Positions 36,865 to 45,796 of a stretch of 64,000 bases of DNA are shown here, one piece after another. The notes under the pieces are model-generated. The model was not told the origin of the DNA, made no database searches, and worked only from the letters and a program-made list of their open reading frames with translations. The DNA is from Methylotenera sp. (lineage in GTDB: Bacteria; Pseudomonadota; Gammaproteobacteria; Burkholderiales; Methylophilaceae), in NCBI GenBank assembly GCA_030693535.1, contig JAUYAL010000064.1, positions 1 through 64,000 of the forward strand, written 5' to 3'. The translations under genes and the position numbers were made by a program. The first letter of the stretch is position 1, and the number at the start of each line of letters is the position of its first letter.

Positions 36865-37575
36865 ATGACACAAACTGCACAAACAAGATTTAACAACCTG
36901 CACGACGAAGTGCGGTTTAGCATGCCAAATGCAATTGCACGGTTTAATATGATAGAACAGCAAATTCGTACATGGGAAGTGCTTGATCCCGTGGTGCTTG
37001 ATCTTTTCAATGAAGTGCCACGTGAGAACTTTGTTGCAGAGTCTCAACAATGCTTAGCATTTGCAGATGTTGAGTTGCCAATTGGTTATGGCCAAACGAT
37101 GCTTTCACCAAAAATTGAAGGTAAAATATTGCAGGCTTTAAGCGTTAAAAAAACTGACAAGGTGTTACTGATTGGCACTGGCAGTGGCTATTTAACGGCG
37201 CTACTGGCGACACTATCTTCGCATGTGCACGCCGTAGAGATTCAGCCAGAGTTATCTGCAATTGCAGAAATGCGCTTAAAGCAACAAAATATTCATAATG
37301 TCACATTGCATGTGGCTGATGCAGCCTGTGGTTTTGCAAGTGAGGCGACATACGATGTGATAGTGTTCACCGGCGCAATGCCATTACAACCAAACGCGGC
37401 AGAAAAAATGCTTAATATTGGTGGACGTATGTTTGCCGTGGTTGGGGAACTGCCCATCATGCAAGCAACGCTAACGCAACGCGTGAATGACGGCGCAAGT
37501 CGCAAAGAAATACTTTTTGAAACCTGTTTGCCGCCATTAATCAATGCGCCGCAAGCTTCTAAGTTCCAATTTTAA
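36865..37575 (+). CDS. Protein-L-isoaspartate O-methyltransferase family protein
   Basis: 236 aa. The catalytic N-terminal signature includes MIEQQIRTWEVLDPVVLDLF and VPRENFV, followed by the SAM-binding GTGSGYLTALLA and later VFTGAMP. This is the Pcm-like group often found directly upstream of tolC in beta- and gammaproteobacteria; whether it repairs isoaspartyl residues or has another role there is not established. AGGAAG lies upstream of ATG 36865, and TATAAT hexamers are at 36814 and 36832. The tolC gene starts 21 bp downstream. Confidence 0.85.
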   Translation: MTQTAQTRFNNLHDEVRFSMPNAIARFNMIEQQIRTWEVLDPVVLDLFNEVPRENFVAESQQCLAFADVELPIGYGQTMLSPKIEGKILQALSVKKTDKVLLIGTGSGYLTALLATLSSHVHAVEIQPELSAIAEMRLKQQNIHNVTLHVADAACGFASEATYDVIVFTGAMPLQPNAAEKMLNIGGRMFAVVGELPIMQATLTQRVNDGASRKEILFETCLPPLINAPQASKFQF

Positions 37576-37596
37576 TTAAAAGCGATTTTAAACTAC

Positions 37597-38967
37597 ATGC
37601 AAAAACATTTGATTTTTATTGTTTCGCTTATTTTTGCGACTTCTATCTCAAGTAATGTAGTTGCTGAAACTGCGTTGCAGCCTAAGCAACAGTCATTGTT
37701 GGATATTTATCATCAGGCCTTGAAAAACGACCCAACTTTGGCCTCCGCATTAAGTGCTAATCAAGCGTCACAAGAAATAATAGAACAAGCAAAAGCTTTG
37801 TATCGGCCAACGGTTAATTTGAATACGTCTACCACTGCTACAAGATCGGAATTTGAGATTGTTGGCAGTAGCGCACCGTTTAGAGGCGGTAGAAATAGTT
37901 TTGAAGGTTATAACTATGGAGTCCAAGCTCGTCAGCCCATCTTTCGTAAGCAAAACTGGGAGCAAATTGAACAAAGCTTAGCGCAGGTAAGCCTAGCGGA
38001 TAAGCAATACCACTTAAGCCAGCAATCACTTATTTTGCGAACTACACAAGTTTATTTTGAGGTCTTAATTGCGCAAGACAGAATTGATCTAATTAGTGCG
38101 CAGAAAGTCGCAATTTTAAGTCAGCTGGATCAAGCTAAGGCTACGTTTGAGGTAGGTACTTCTACAATTACAGATGTTAATGAGGCGCAAGCACGTTACG
38201 ATTTAATTTTAGCGCAAGAAATAGCAGCCATTAATGAGTATGAAATTGCAAAACGTGCCGTAGAAGCAATCACAGGTAACATTCCTAGTAAATTAGCAAC
38301 GGCAAAATCTGATATTCAAGTAAAAGATCTGGGTCAGAAAATGCAAGAATGGCAACAAGTAGCTTTGCGAAACAACCTCAACATAAAAATTCAACAAGAT
38401 GCACTCAAAATAGCAGAGTCTAATATTAACATCGCTCAAGCTGGGCATTTGCCGACTTTAGATTTAGTCGCCGGGTATACACAAAACTATGCAAACGGCG
38501 GTCAAAATGGATTTGGTAACGACTCACAGAACTCAACCATAGGCCTGCAGCTTGAAATACCGCTATATCAAGGCGGAGCTATTTCTTCAAGAGCGCGTCA
38601 AGCCATTCTCAATAAGCAGAAAGCGCTGGATGATATCGAAATTGCGCGCCGTAGTACTGATTTGGAAACTCAACGTGCTTTTTTGAACTTAAGCACAACA
38701 ATTGCCCAAGTTAAGGCGCTAGAACAAGCTGTAGTTTCTAGCCAAAGCCAATTGGATTCAACGAAATTAGGCTATGAAGTGGGTGTGCGTACGAGTGTTG
38801 ATGTATTGAATGCACAACAGCAGTTATTCAGTGCAAAGCGCGATTTATTACAAGCGCGCTATAATTACCTAGTAAATATCATTCGCCTAAAAACAGCTTC
38901 AGGCATGGTGGCGGAAGTGGATTTGGTAGATATTAATCAGCAGTTGGTACTAGCTGAGGTTAGGTAG
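37597..38967 (+). CDS. tolC: TolC-family outer-membrane channel
   Basis: 456 aa. A signal peptide (HLIFIVSLIFATSISSNVVA) precedes two OEP repeats with long coiled-coil helices. Typical phrases are LDIYHQALKNDPTLASA, YGVQARQPIFRKQNWEQ, YEVGVRTSVDVLNAQQQLF and NSTIGLQLEIPLYQGG. It forms the trimeric exit duct for type I secretion or RND efflux and is presumably shared by the upstream pump. It follows the methyltransferase gene closely and precedes the hydrolase gene by 1 bp. Confidence 0.93.
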   Translation: MQKHLIFIVSLIFATSISSNVVAETALQPKQQSLLDIYHQALKNDPTLASALSANQASQEIIEQAKALYRPTVNLNTSTTATRSEFEIVGSSAPFRGGRNSFEGYNYGVQARQPIFRKQNWEQIEQSLAQVSLADKQYHLSQQSLILRTTQVYFEVLIAQDRIDLISAQKVAILSQLDQAKATFEVGTSTITDVNEAQARYDLILAQEIAAINEYEIAKRAVEAITGNIPSKLATAKSDIQVKDLGQKMQEWQQVALRNNLNIKIQQDALKIAESNINIAQAGHLPTLDLVAGYTQNYANGGQNGFGNDSQNSTIGLQLEIPLYQGGAISSRARQAILNKQKALDDIEIARRSTDLETQRAFLNLSTTIAQVKALEQAVVSSQSQLDSTKLGYEVGVRTSVDVLNAQQQLFSAKRDLLQARYNYLVNIIRLKTASGMVAEVDLVDINQQLVLAEVR

Positions 38968-38968
38968 C

Positions 38969-39553
38969 ATGACGCACTGTCACTTGATGGCAAATGCTGG
39001 CTTAAGCCAACTCATCATCATTGATATGCAAACACGCTTAGTCACGGCCATGCCGCAAGATGCTTTACAAGCTTCTATTAAGAATACAAGTATTTTGGCG
39101 CAAGCCGCTTTATTATTAGCTGTACCTACTATTATCACAGAACAGTATCCCGCAGGCTTAGGTCATACGATTCCTGAATTATTGACATTACTGCCTAGCG
39201 TCAAGCCTGTAGAGAAAATCTCTTTTTCAAGCATGGCTGAGCCTAAGTTCAATCGACAACTCACGCGTGATCGCTCCCAAGTAGTGCTTGCTGGCATGGA
39301 GGCGCATATTTGCGTACTGCAAACCGCGCTTGATTTAATTGCACTAGCTACGTCTTGCGAAAGTGAATCAAGCAAGCAAATATTTGTGGCAGAGGATGCC
39401 ATTGTTTCACGCAATTCTGCAAATAAAGCGAATGCTATTGCCCGAATGCGTGAAGCCGGCTGCATTATTAGCAATACTGAATCCATTGTGTTTGAATGGT
39501 TAGGTAAAGCTGAAGGTGATGCGTTTAAAACCATCAGTAAACTTATTCGTTAA
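38969..39553 (+). CDS. Isochorismatase-family cysteine hydrolase
   Basis: 194 aa, the usual size. Catalytic triad elements are visible: Asp in IIDMQTRLV, Lys in VEKISFSSM and Cys in GMEAHICVLQT. The family hydrolyses small amides or vinyl ethers (nicotinamide, carbamates, isochorismate). The YcaC-like wording fits a hydrolase of unknown substrate. The ATG lies 1 bp after the tolC stop, so it is in the same unit. Confidence 0.88.
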   Translation: MTHCHLMANAGLSQLIIIDMQTRLVTAMPQDALQASIKNTSILAQAALLLAVPTIITEQYPAGLGHTIPELLTLLPSVKPVEKISFSSMAEPKFNRQLTRDRSQVVLAGMEAHICVLQTALDLIALATSCESESSKQIFVAEDAIVSRNSANKANAIARMREAGCIISNTESIVFEWLGKAEGDAFKTISKLIR

Positions 39554-39608
39554 AGCTTACGTAATAATCAGCCAATCAAAGCATGACATTAAGCAATGGC
39601 ATCAAACT

Positions 39609-40196
39609 ATGAACTGGAAAGTATTATTATTGATTGGTTTGTTTGGCTATGGTTTTTTTAACCATTATCAACATCGCCCAGTGATTCACGGATCGGGTGA
39701 AATTAGCCCCAACGAGCCTATTCAAACTAATGCCAGCACAGCAGAAGTTAAGTTAAATGGTTTTACACTTACGCCATTAGCTAACTACGCGATTGAAGCT
39801 AGAGTGTTATCTCGGGAAGACTATTCCTTTGGTGTTGAAGCAGAGCTATCACCAACTGACTTAGCGCTTGGCTGGGGACCGATGTCGGACGAAGTTGTGT
39901 TAAATAAAATTGACATTTCGCAAGGCCGCCGTTTTTTTTATTGGCATGTAGATGAATTTCCGATTCCGCAGCGGGAAATTGAAATTCATGCAGCGAATGT
40001 ACATATTATCCCTGCCAACGATAGCGTTAATCGTCAACTTAACAAGGTAAGAGTCGGTCAGATAGTTAAAATCAAAGGACAACTGATTGAGGCAAAAAGA
40101 GCGGATGGCTGGCATTGGCGCAGTTCACTCAGTCGTGAAGATACTGGTAAGGGTGCCTGTGAGTTGATGTATGTTACGGAACTTAGTGTGGTTTAA
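39609..40196 (+). CDS. Membrane-anchored protein of unknown function
   Basis: About 195 aa from ATG 39609; a longer frame from 39516 would overlap the hydrolase and begin with unlikely sequence. One N-terminal membrane helix (VLLLIGLFGYGFFNHY) is followed by a soluble domain with HGSGEISPNEPIQT, FGVEAELSPTDLALGWGPM and VRVGQIVKIKGQLIEAKRAD. The last phrase suggests an OB-like nucleic-acid- or ligand-binding fold. I do not recognise the family. It overlaps the converging waaA gene by 14 bp at the 3' end. Confidence 0.7.
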   Translation: MNWKVLLLIGLFGYGFFNHYQHRPVIHGSGEISPNEPIQTNASTAEVKLNGFTLTPLANYAIEARVLSREDYSFGVEAELSPTDLALGWGPMSDEVVLNKIDISQGRRFFYWHVDEFPIPQREIEIHAANVHIIPANDSVNRQLNKVRVGQIVKIKGQLIEAKRADGWHWRSSLSREDTGKGACELMYVTELSVV

Positions 40197-41490
40197 AAGC
40201 TGCTGAAATTATTGCCAGTGTTTTCTGTGTAGCCCCTTGCGACTTCTTGCATAAAGCCAGACCATTTGTACCCATTTCAGCCTGTTTTTGTGGATTTTCA
40301 ACTAAGGTTTGAATGGCCTTTGTCATCTCTTGTACGCTTTTTACTCGCCAAGCTGCGCATCGCGCTTCGGCAAGATCAGAAACATCTTTGAAGTTAAATG
40401 TATGCTCACCAATTAGTACAGGCTTGCCCATACGCATGGCTTCTATTAAATTTTGCCCCCCAAATGGTAATACGCTACCACCCACTAAACAGAAATCTGC
40501 GCTGGCATAATAAGTAAATAATTCCCCCATGCTGTCGCCTAGAATAAACTGGATGTTCATATCTACAGTTTGGCCAAGTTCTGGGTTAAGCATAGAGCGC
40601 TTTTGATAAGGTAATTGACGCTGTTGAAGTAAAGCCTCAACCTCATTAAACCGTTGCGGGTGCCGCGGTACGATTATAGTAAGTAAGTTGGGTATTTGTG
40701 CTGCAAAAATAGCATCTAAAATGATAGCCTCTTCATCTTCACGAGTACTCGCCGCAAGAAATACTGGGCGGTGCGCTCCAAATAAACGACGTAAATTCTG
40801 GCCTCGCTCAACTGTGTTCTTAGGTGGTTCTACCTCAAATTTCAAATTGCCTACCACTGACACATTCTTTGCACCTAATTGCTGTAAGCGTATGGCATCT
40901 TGCTCGGTTTGTGCGGCAATCGCAGATAAACTTTGCATGCCTTCGCTCACTAAGCGCCCCAATTTAGCATAGCCGGCTGCAGATTTTTCTGAAAGCCGAG
41001 CATTCACCAGCAACAGTGGGATATTTTTTTGTTTACATGCCGCAATCAAATTAAACCAAAGTTCAGTCTCCATTAACACGCCAATCACTGGCTTATAGTG
41101 TTCTAAAAAGCGCGCGACTGCAAAAGGGATGTCGTATGGCAAATACACTCTTTGTACTCTGCTTTCAACCGACTGACTTTCAAATAACTGCTCACTCGTT
41201 GCACGTCCTGTAGGTGTAGTATGCGTGAGTAAAATTTGATGATTAGGGTATTGCTGCAATAGCGCATTGATTAAAGGCGCTGCCGCTCGCGTTTCACCTA
41301 CTGAAACACAATGTAGCCAGATAAGAGGTTTGCTTGTAAGTGAAGGATAAAACCCATAGCGCTCACGCCAATGCTGTAGATATTCAGGCTGTTTATTGGC
41401 ACGCCACAATAATTTCAGTGGCGTAAATGGCAATAGCAAATAAAGTAAAAAAGTATAAACGTTGCGCGTCATCTTGCTATTTTCGCACAT
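40183..41490 (-). CDS. waaA: 3-deoxy-D-manno-octulosonic acid (Kdo) transferase
   Basis: 435 aa, close to E. coli WaaA (425). It adds Kdo to lipid IVA at the inner face of the inner membrane. Visible features: an N-terminal membrane-associated segment (YTFLLYLLLPFTPLKLLW), the catalytic-region LHCVSVGETRAAAPLINAL, ETELWFNLI, and the GT-B second half with FGGQNLIEAMRMGKPVLIGEHTFNF. The start is ATG 41490 or, seven codons in, ATG 41472; neither has a clear ribosome-binding site. It is transcribed alone, divergent from the RNR genes. Confidence 0.95.
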   Translation of the reverse strand: MCENSKMTRNVYTFLLYLLLPFTPLKLLWRANKQPEYLQHWRERYGFYPSLTSKPLIWLHCVSVGETRAAAPLINALLQQYPNHQILLTHTTPTGRATSEQLFESQSVESRVQRVYLPYDIPFAVARFLEHYKPVIGVLMETELWFNLIAACKQKNIPLLLVNARLSEKSAAGYAKLGRLVSEGMQSLSAIAAQTEQDAIRLQQLGAKNVSVVGNLKFEVEPPKNTVERGQNLRRLFGAHRPVFLAASTREDEEAIILDAIFAAQIPNLLTIIVPRHPQRFNEVEALLQQRQLPYQKRSMLNPELGQTVDMNIQFILGDSMGELFTYYASADFCLVGGSVLPFGGQNLIEAMRMGKPVLIGEHTFNFKDVSDLAEARCAAWRVKSVQEMTKAIQTLVENPQKQAEMGTNGLALCKKSQGATQKTLAIISAAFKPH

Positions 41491-41615
41491 ATTTTTTTAA
41501 TACATTCAGAATCATGATTCATCGGCAAGTTTGTTGTAAGCCAATGCTGATGCGGTAGAGAAAAATTGCAATAGTTTTTTAACATTTTTAATTGTAATAG
41601 AATGTAAAAAAAGTC

Positions 41616-41669
41616 TTGACCTACCACTACTAAGTGATTAAATTACTAAAAAAACACAATATGTTGTGG
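41616..41669 (+). promoter_or_regulatory. nrdJ promoter with two NrdR boxes
   Basis: TTGACC (41616-41621) and TAAATT (41639-41644) are 17 bp apart. ACACAATATGTTGTGG (41654-41669) matches the NrdR-box consensus ACACWATATATWGTGT at 14 of 16 positions. A weaker half-box pair CACT-4-AGTG (41625-41636) is centred exactly 31 bp upstream, the usual distance between tandem NrdR boxes. NrdR represses RNR genes when dATP/ATP is high. Confidence 0.7.
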
Positions 41670-41783
41670 TTTAAGGTGTTTGCTATATTGCAGAGTCAAC
41701 ATGGCAAGTCATTAATAATATAGACTAAGCTCATCGGCAGTACGCACGAGATTCAAGTCTAACAATTGGGAGGTTTCAAATCT

Positions 41784-43958
41784 ATGCTTAAAGTCGTTGA
41801 GTCTGGTGTAAATGCAGGTGTTGAAAATAGTGATGCTGAAAAAGAAATTCCTATGCAGCCAGTATCGCTGGACATTTGGGATAAAAAATATCGCCTAAAA
41901 ACTAAAACTGGCGAGTATGTTGATGCAGATATGGATGCTTCTTATGCGCGCGTTGCACGCGCTTTGGCCGATGTAGAAACTACTGAGGATAAGCGGACAG
42001 AATGGCATGAAAAATTTCTATGGGCGTTGCGTCGTGGCGCTATTCCAGCAGGCCGTATTACTTCTAACGCGGGTGCTTTAGAACACAAGCCAGCAACATC
42101 AACGATTAACTGCACGGTATCTGGCGTAATTTCAGATAGCATGGATGACATTTTAGGCAAAGTACACGAAGCGGGCCTAACCCTAAAAGCAGGCTGCGGT
42201 ATTGGTTACGAGTTTTCAACATTGCGCCCAAAAGGCGCGTTTGTAGCAGGGGCAGGCGCATACACAAGCGGCCCACTTTCTTTTATGGATATTTACGACA
42301 AAATGTGTTTCACTGTGTCTAGCGCGGGTGGTCGTCGTGGTGCACAAATGGCAACATTTGATATTAGCCACCCAGACGTGACAGACTTTATTAAAGCAAA
42401 ACGTGAAAATGGCCGCTTACGTCAATTCAACCTGTCATGCCTGATTACTAAAGAGTTTATGGAAGCGGTAAAAGCGGATGCAGAATGGAAGTTAGCTTTT
42501 CCAGTAACTGAAAAAGAAGCGATTATCGATGGCTTAAATACAAACGATGTTGCACAAGTGGTTTGGCGCGAATGGCCAGTTAAAGGTAAATACCTCACCA
42601 GATTAGATGGCGTAGATGCAGGTAAAGTAGCTTGCCGCGTTTATAAAACCATTAAGGCGCGCAGGTTATGGGATGTCATTATGTCCAGCACATACGATTT
42701 TGCTGAACCAGGTTTTATCTTGATTGACCGTGTAAACGAGATGAACAATAATTGGTTTTGTGAAAATATACGCACCACCAACCCATGTGGCGAACAGCCA
42801 TTGCCCCCTTATGGCGCATGTTTATTAGGTTCTGTAAACTTAACGCGCTTCGTAAAACATCCATTCACTGACGAAGCTTACTTCGACTGGAAAGAATACC
42901 GCGAAGTTGTAGCAATTTTTACGCGAATGCTAGATAACGTGGTGGAAATCAACGGCCTACCATTACAACAACAACGCGATGAAATTATGCGTAAACGCCG
43001 TCATGGCATGGGCTACCTAGGTCTAGGTTCGAGCCTTACCATGATGAAACTTAAATACGGTGAGGAAGAATCACTTAAATTTACAGATGAAGTGACCCGC
43101 GTAATGGCCGAAGAAGGCTGGAATGTAGGCGTGCAACTGGCTGAAGAAAAAGGTGTTGCACCTATTATGGATGAAAAATTTGAAGTAACCGCGGACATGT
43201 TGGCAAAACGCCCAGAAATGGCAGCTGATGGTATTAAAGTAGGTCAAAAAATTGCAGGTAAAGTGTTGCTTGGAAAATATAGCCGCTATATGCAGCAGTT
43301 CCCTGAAGGTTTGCGTAATAAAATCGCTACGCAAGGCGTACGGTTTACACACCACAGTTCAATTGCACCAACTGGCACCATCTCACTTTCATTGGCAAAC
43401 AATGCAAGCAACGGTATTGAGCCATCATTCGCGCACCACTATGCACGTAACGTGATTCGCGAAGGCAAAAAATCAAAAGAGAAGGTTGACGTATTTTCTT
43501 ATGAGCTTTTAGCATACCGTGAGTTGATTAACCCAAATGCAATGCCGTTTAGCGATAAAGATCATGAAAAGCTGCCAGATTACTTTTTAGATTCATCCAC
43601 TATTCAAGCAAAAGCGCACGTGGATATTCAAGCCGCATCACAAAAATGGATTGATAGCTCTATTTCAAAAACCATTAACGTGCCTACAGATTATGATTTT
43701 GAAGATTTCAAAAACATCTATCTTTATGCTTACGATAAAGGCTTGAAAGGCTGTACAACTTTTAGATTCAACCCTGAAGCATTCCAAGGAGTGTTGGTGA
43801 CAGAGAAAGATTTAGAAAATACCACATATAAATTTACGTTAGATGATGGCGCTGAAATTGAAGTCAAAGGTAATGAAGAAATTGAATACGATGGCGAGAT
43901 TCATAGTGCCGCAAACCTATACGATGCCCTAAAAGAAGGCTATTACGGTAAGTTCTAA
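41784..43958 (+). CDS. nrdJ: Adenosylcobalamin-dependent (class II) ribonucleotide reductase, large polypeptide
   Basis: About 724 aa. Start chosen at ATG 41784 because GGGAGG lies 10 nt upstream; a TTG start at 41766 would overlap that site. It reduces ribonucleotides to deoxyribonucleotides using a cobalamin-generated thiyl radical. Motifs: INCTVSG (redox Cys), LTLKAGCGIGYEFSTLRPKG, NPCGEQPLPPYGAC (radical Cys and Glu), and SIAPTGTISL. The C-terminal tail with redox cysteines is absent and lies on the next gene, as in Pseudomonas NrdJa/NrdJb. Needs vitamin B12, which links it to the cobalamin locus at 52.8-59.6 kb. Confidence 0.95.
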   Translation: MLKVVESGVNAGVENSDAEKEIPMQPVSLDIWDKKYRLKTKTGEYVDADMDASYARVARALADVETTEDKRTEWHEKFLWALRRGAIPAGRITSNAGALEHKPATSTINCTVSGVISDSMDDILGKVHEAGLTLKAGCGIGYEFSTLRPKGAFVAGAGAYTSGPLSFMDIYDKMCFTVSSAGGRRGAQMATFDISHPDVTDFIKAKRENGRLRQFNLSCLITKEFMEAVKADAEWKLAFPVTEKEAIIDGLNTNDVAQVVWREWPVKGKYLTRLDGVDAGKVACRVYKTIKARRLWDVIMSSTYDFAEPGFILIDRVNEMNNNWFCENIRTTNPCGEQPLPPYGACLLGSVNLTRFVKHPFTDEAYFDWKEYREVVAIFTRMLDNVVEINGLPLQQQRDEIMRKRRHGMGYLGLGSSLTMMKLKYGEEESLKFTDEVTRVMAEEGWNVGVQLAEEKGVAPIMDEKFEVTADMLAKRPEMAADGIKVGQKIAGKVLLGKYSRYMQQFPEGLRNKIATQGVRFTHHSSIAPTGTISLSLANNASNGIEPSFAHHYARNVIREGKKSKEKVDVFSYELLAYRELINPNAMPFSDKDHEKLPDYFLDSSTIQAKAHVDIQAASQKWIDSSISKTINVPTDYDFEDFKNIYLYAYDKGLKGCTTFRFNPEAFQGVLVTEKDLENTTYKFTLDDGAEIEVKGNEEIEYDGEIHSAANLYDALKEGYYGKF

Positions 43959-43959
43959 T

Positions 43960-44014
43960 ATAGGGGCAACGCTTTGTCGCGAAGCTGTGTAAATCGGGGC
44001 GAGTCGCCCCTCCT
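43960..44014. repeat. REP-like inverted repeat between nrdJa and nrdJb
   Basis: GGGGCGA-G-TCGCCCC (43996-44010) is a perfect stem. TAGGGGC at the left margin (from about 43960) mirrors GCCCCTCCTA at the right. The GC-rich palindrome is unlike the AT-rich surroundings and resembles dispersed extragenic repeats. It may stabilise the nrdJa mRNA or change the ratio of the two products. Confidence 0.55.
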
Positions 44015-44034
44015 ACCAAACAGGAGATAATAAA

Positions 44035-44730
44035 ATGACAGTTAAAATCGAAAAAAAAATCATTGGCTACGCGCTAGTCAACGAGCAAGATAAAATTGAT
44101 GCTGCGGCTAAAGCCCTAGAAGCTAATGCAAAAGTCGTACAAATTGGCGAACCGCTAGACCGCCCAGAAAAAATTACAGGCTCAACCTATAAAGTAAAAA
44201 CACCTGTTACAGAACACGCGCTGTATATTACCATTAACGATGTGGTGATGAACGAAGGCACACCACAAGAGCACCGCCGTCCGTTTGAGATATTCATTAA
44301 CTCCAAAAATATGGATCACTTTCAATGGATAGTCGCCCTCACTCGCGTGATGTCTGCGGTGTTTCGTAAAGGCGGTGATGTTACGTTTTTGGTAGAAGAA
44401 CTTAAAAGCGTGTTTGAACCAAGCGGCGGCTACTTTAAAAAAGGAGGCAAGTTTGTGCCTAGCTTAGTGGCAGAGATTGGTGAAGTGGTTGAGCAACATT
44501 TACAAAACATCGGCATGCTTAAAAAAGCTGGCTTAGACGAACACCAACAAAAACTGGTAGCAGAAAAACGTGCTGAATATCACGAGAAGCACGCCAAACC
44601 AGGTGAAGAGGTGACCTCAGAAGGCTTTCCTAAAGGTGCGCAATTATGTAACAAATGCAACACCAAAGCCGCGATTGTGATGGATGGGTGTTTGACTTGT
44701 TTGAATTGTGGTGAGAGTAAGTGTTCTTAG
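44035..44730 (+). CDS. Class II ribonucleotide reductase small polypeptide (NrdJb-type, TSCPD domain)
   Basis: 231 aa. The TSCPD-domain body (ALYITINDVVMNEGTPQEHR, RPFEIFINSKNMDHFQW, VTFLVEELKSVFEPSGGYF) matches the C-terminal part of vitamin B12-dependent reductases and NrdJb of Pseudomonas. The end is cysteine-rich: CNKC, CLTCLNC and a final Cys, fitting a redox tail that re-reduces the active site of NrdJa or a zinc ribbon. AGGAG lies before ATG 44035. It is 76 bp from nrdJa on the same strand and must be co-produced with it. Confidence 0.88.
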   Translation: MTVKIEKKIIGYALVNEQDKIDAAAKALEANAKVVQIGEPLDRPEKITGSTYKVKTPVTEHALYITINDVVMNEGTPQEHRRPFEIFINSKNMDHFQWIVALTRVMSAVFRKGGDVTFLVEELKSVFEPSGGYFKKGGKFVPSLVAEIGEVVEQHLQNIGMLKKAGLDEHQQKLVAEKRAEYHEKHAKPGEEVTSEGFPKGAQLCNKCNTKAAIVMDGCLTCLNCGESKCS

Positions 44731-44767
44731 TGATGGTGAAGTGTAAATATTATCTTTTGTGTAGGGT

Positions 44768-44866
44768 GAGGCATAAGCTGCGATTTGGTGAGCATAAGTT
44801 GCGATTGGAGAGGCCATAAGTTGCGACTCAGCATTGCTGCTGTGTGAGGCCTCATAAGATGCAAAT
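44768..44866. mobile_element. Degenerate transposon-end block (repeats of CATAAGTTGCGA)
   Basis: Four copies of a CATAAGNTGCRA motif lie at about 44771, 44792, 44814 and 44852. Repeated motifs of this kind, near TTTACGCATAAGTTGC, are what I know of IS21-family element ends. No transposase gene is present between this and the next block, so these are relics or a miniature derivative. Confidence 0.45.
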
Positions 44867-44912
44867 GAAAAATACTATCAGGTAGGTTACTTAATTTACT
44901 AAGGAGTTAATT

Positions 44913-44960
44913 ATGGCTAAAAATAATCCTGTTGGAGATAATGTGTCGGTTTACGCATAA
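44913..44960 (+). pseudogene. 5' stub of a MAKxNPVGDN small-protein gene
   Basis: AAGGAG 6 nt before ATG 44913 opens a frame encoding MAKNNPVGDNV that ends after 15 codons at TAA 44958-44960. The opening matches a family of small basic proteins of about 60 aa that I recall beginning MAKxNPVGDNxR. The break falls where TGTGTCGGTTTACGCATAAG begins, so a transposon end appears to have cut the gene. The 3' part is not visible nearby. Confidence 0.5.
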
Positions 44961-45016
44961 GTTGCAAGTTAGACCCCAAGAGTTGCAAGTTCGGACCTCA
45001 AGAGTTGCAACTTCGA
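44942..45016. mobile_element. Transposon-end block (IS21-like) with AGTTGCAA repeats
   Basis: It begins TGTGTCGGTTTACGCATAAG and carries three AGTTGCAA repeats (about 44960, 44981 and 45003). This is the organisation of an IS21-family end. No ORF for IstA or IstB is present; 45017-45230 holds no gene I can support. Confidence 0.5.
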
Positions 45017-45230
45017 ATTATTTGGCTAACAGTGGGATAGTGCCATATGCTGTGTTTGGATAGTATAGCCGCTATTTTTCACGCGGCTATCAAAATGCTA
45101 GAGGGTGTGTAGGATTAAACTTAAATCACAATCGTATCTTTTAGTCTGTATGATGTGTAAAAACACATGTAAATTTCACGTCGTTTATTGATTTAATATT
45201 TTCCACCCTAGCAAAGCTCTATTAAACATT

Positions 45231-45668
45231 ATGATTGCTAACATTACTGATATGCATGCAGTTACCGAAGCCATCCGCGATGCGGTGGCGCCTGTGTTTT
45301 TACTCACTGGGATCGGCTCTATTCTTGGGGTGTTAATTGCCCGTTTGGGTCGATCGATTGACCGCGCGCGTCTGATTAATGATATGCCAAGTGAGCGGCG
45401 TGAAAAGTTTAATCAAGAGTTACATATTATAGTGAGGCGCACCAAATGGCTTAGGCGTGCTATTGGTTTGGCAACAATGGCAGCTCTATGTGTGTGCGTT
45501 TCTATTGCGAGTTTGTTTATTTCAGTAGAGACAGGTTTTAAAATGCCACATTTGGTGTTGCTTGCATTTATTACGTCGATGTTTTCGGTGATTTTGGCCT
45601 TGTTATGCTTTTTGCGTGAGATTGTGCTGGCCTCACGTGAAGTGATTGTGCCGTTTAAGCATGATTAA
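45231..45668 (+). CDS. DUF2721-family membrane protein
   Basis: 145 aa with an N-terminal segment VAPVFLLTGIGSILGVLIARLG, a charged loop (GRSIDRARLINDMPSERREK), and two more membrane segments (GLATMAALCVCVSIASLFI and LVLLAFITSMFSVILALLCFL). The DRARL-type loop and three-helix plan fit the DUF2721 family, whose function is unknown. No strong ribosome-binding site is seen before ATG 45231. It stands alone. Confidence 0.75.
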   Translation: MIANITDMHAVTEAIRDAVAPVFLLTGIGSILGVLIARLGRSIDRARLINDMPSERREKFNQELHIIVRRTKWLRRAIGLATMAALCVCVSIASLFISVETGFKMPHLVLLAFITSMFSVILALLCFLREIVLASREVIVPFKHD

Positions 45669-45796
45669 ATTCAACTTAATTGCCGATTAATTTTAGCTCG
45701 TACGCCGTTTCAAGTAAGCTTTATCTTGTGGTGGCAATGAATCTATTTGCCTTTTCATGCTCAAAAATACATCTAGTGTTTATTTGAGGTATTTTT

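Noticed and set aside
41678..41693. A second NrdR-like box around TGCTATATTGCA downstream of the main box
   Set aside because: Its start is 24 bp from the main box rather than about 31 and the outer positions do not match; the upstream site fits better.
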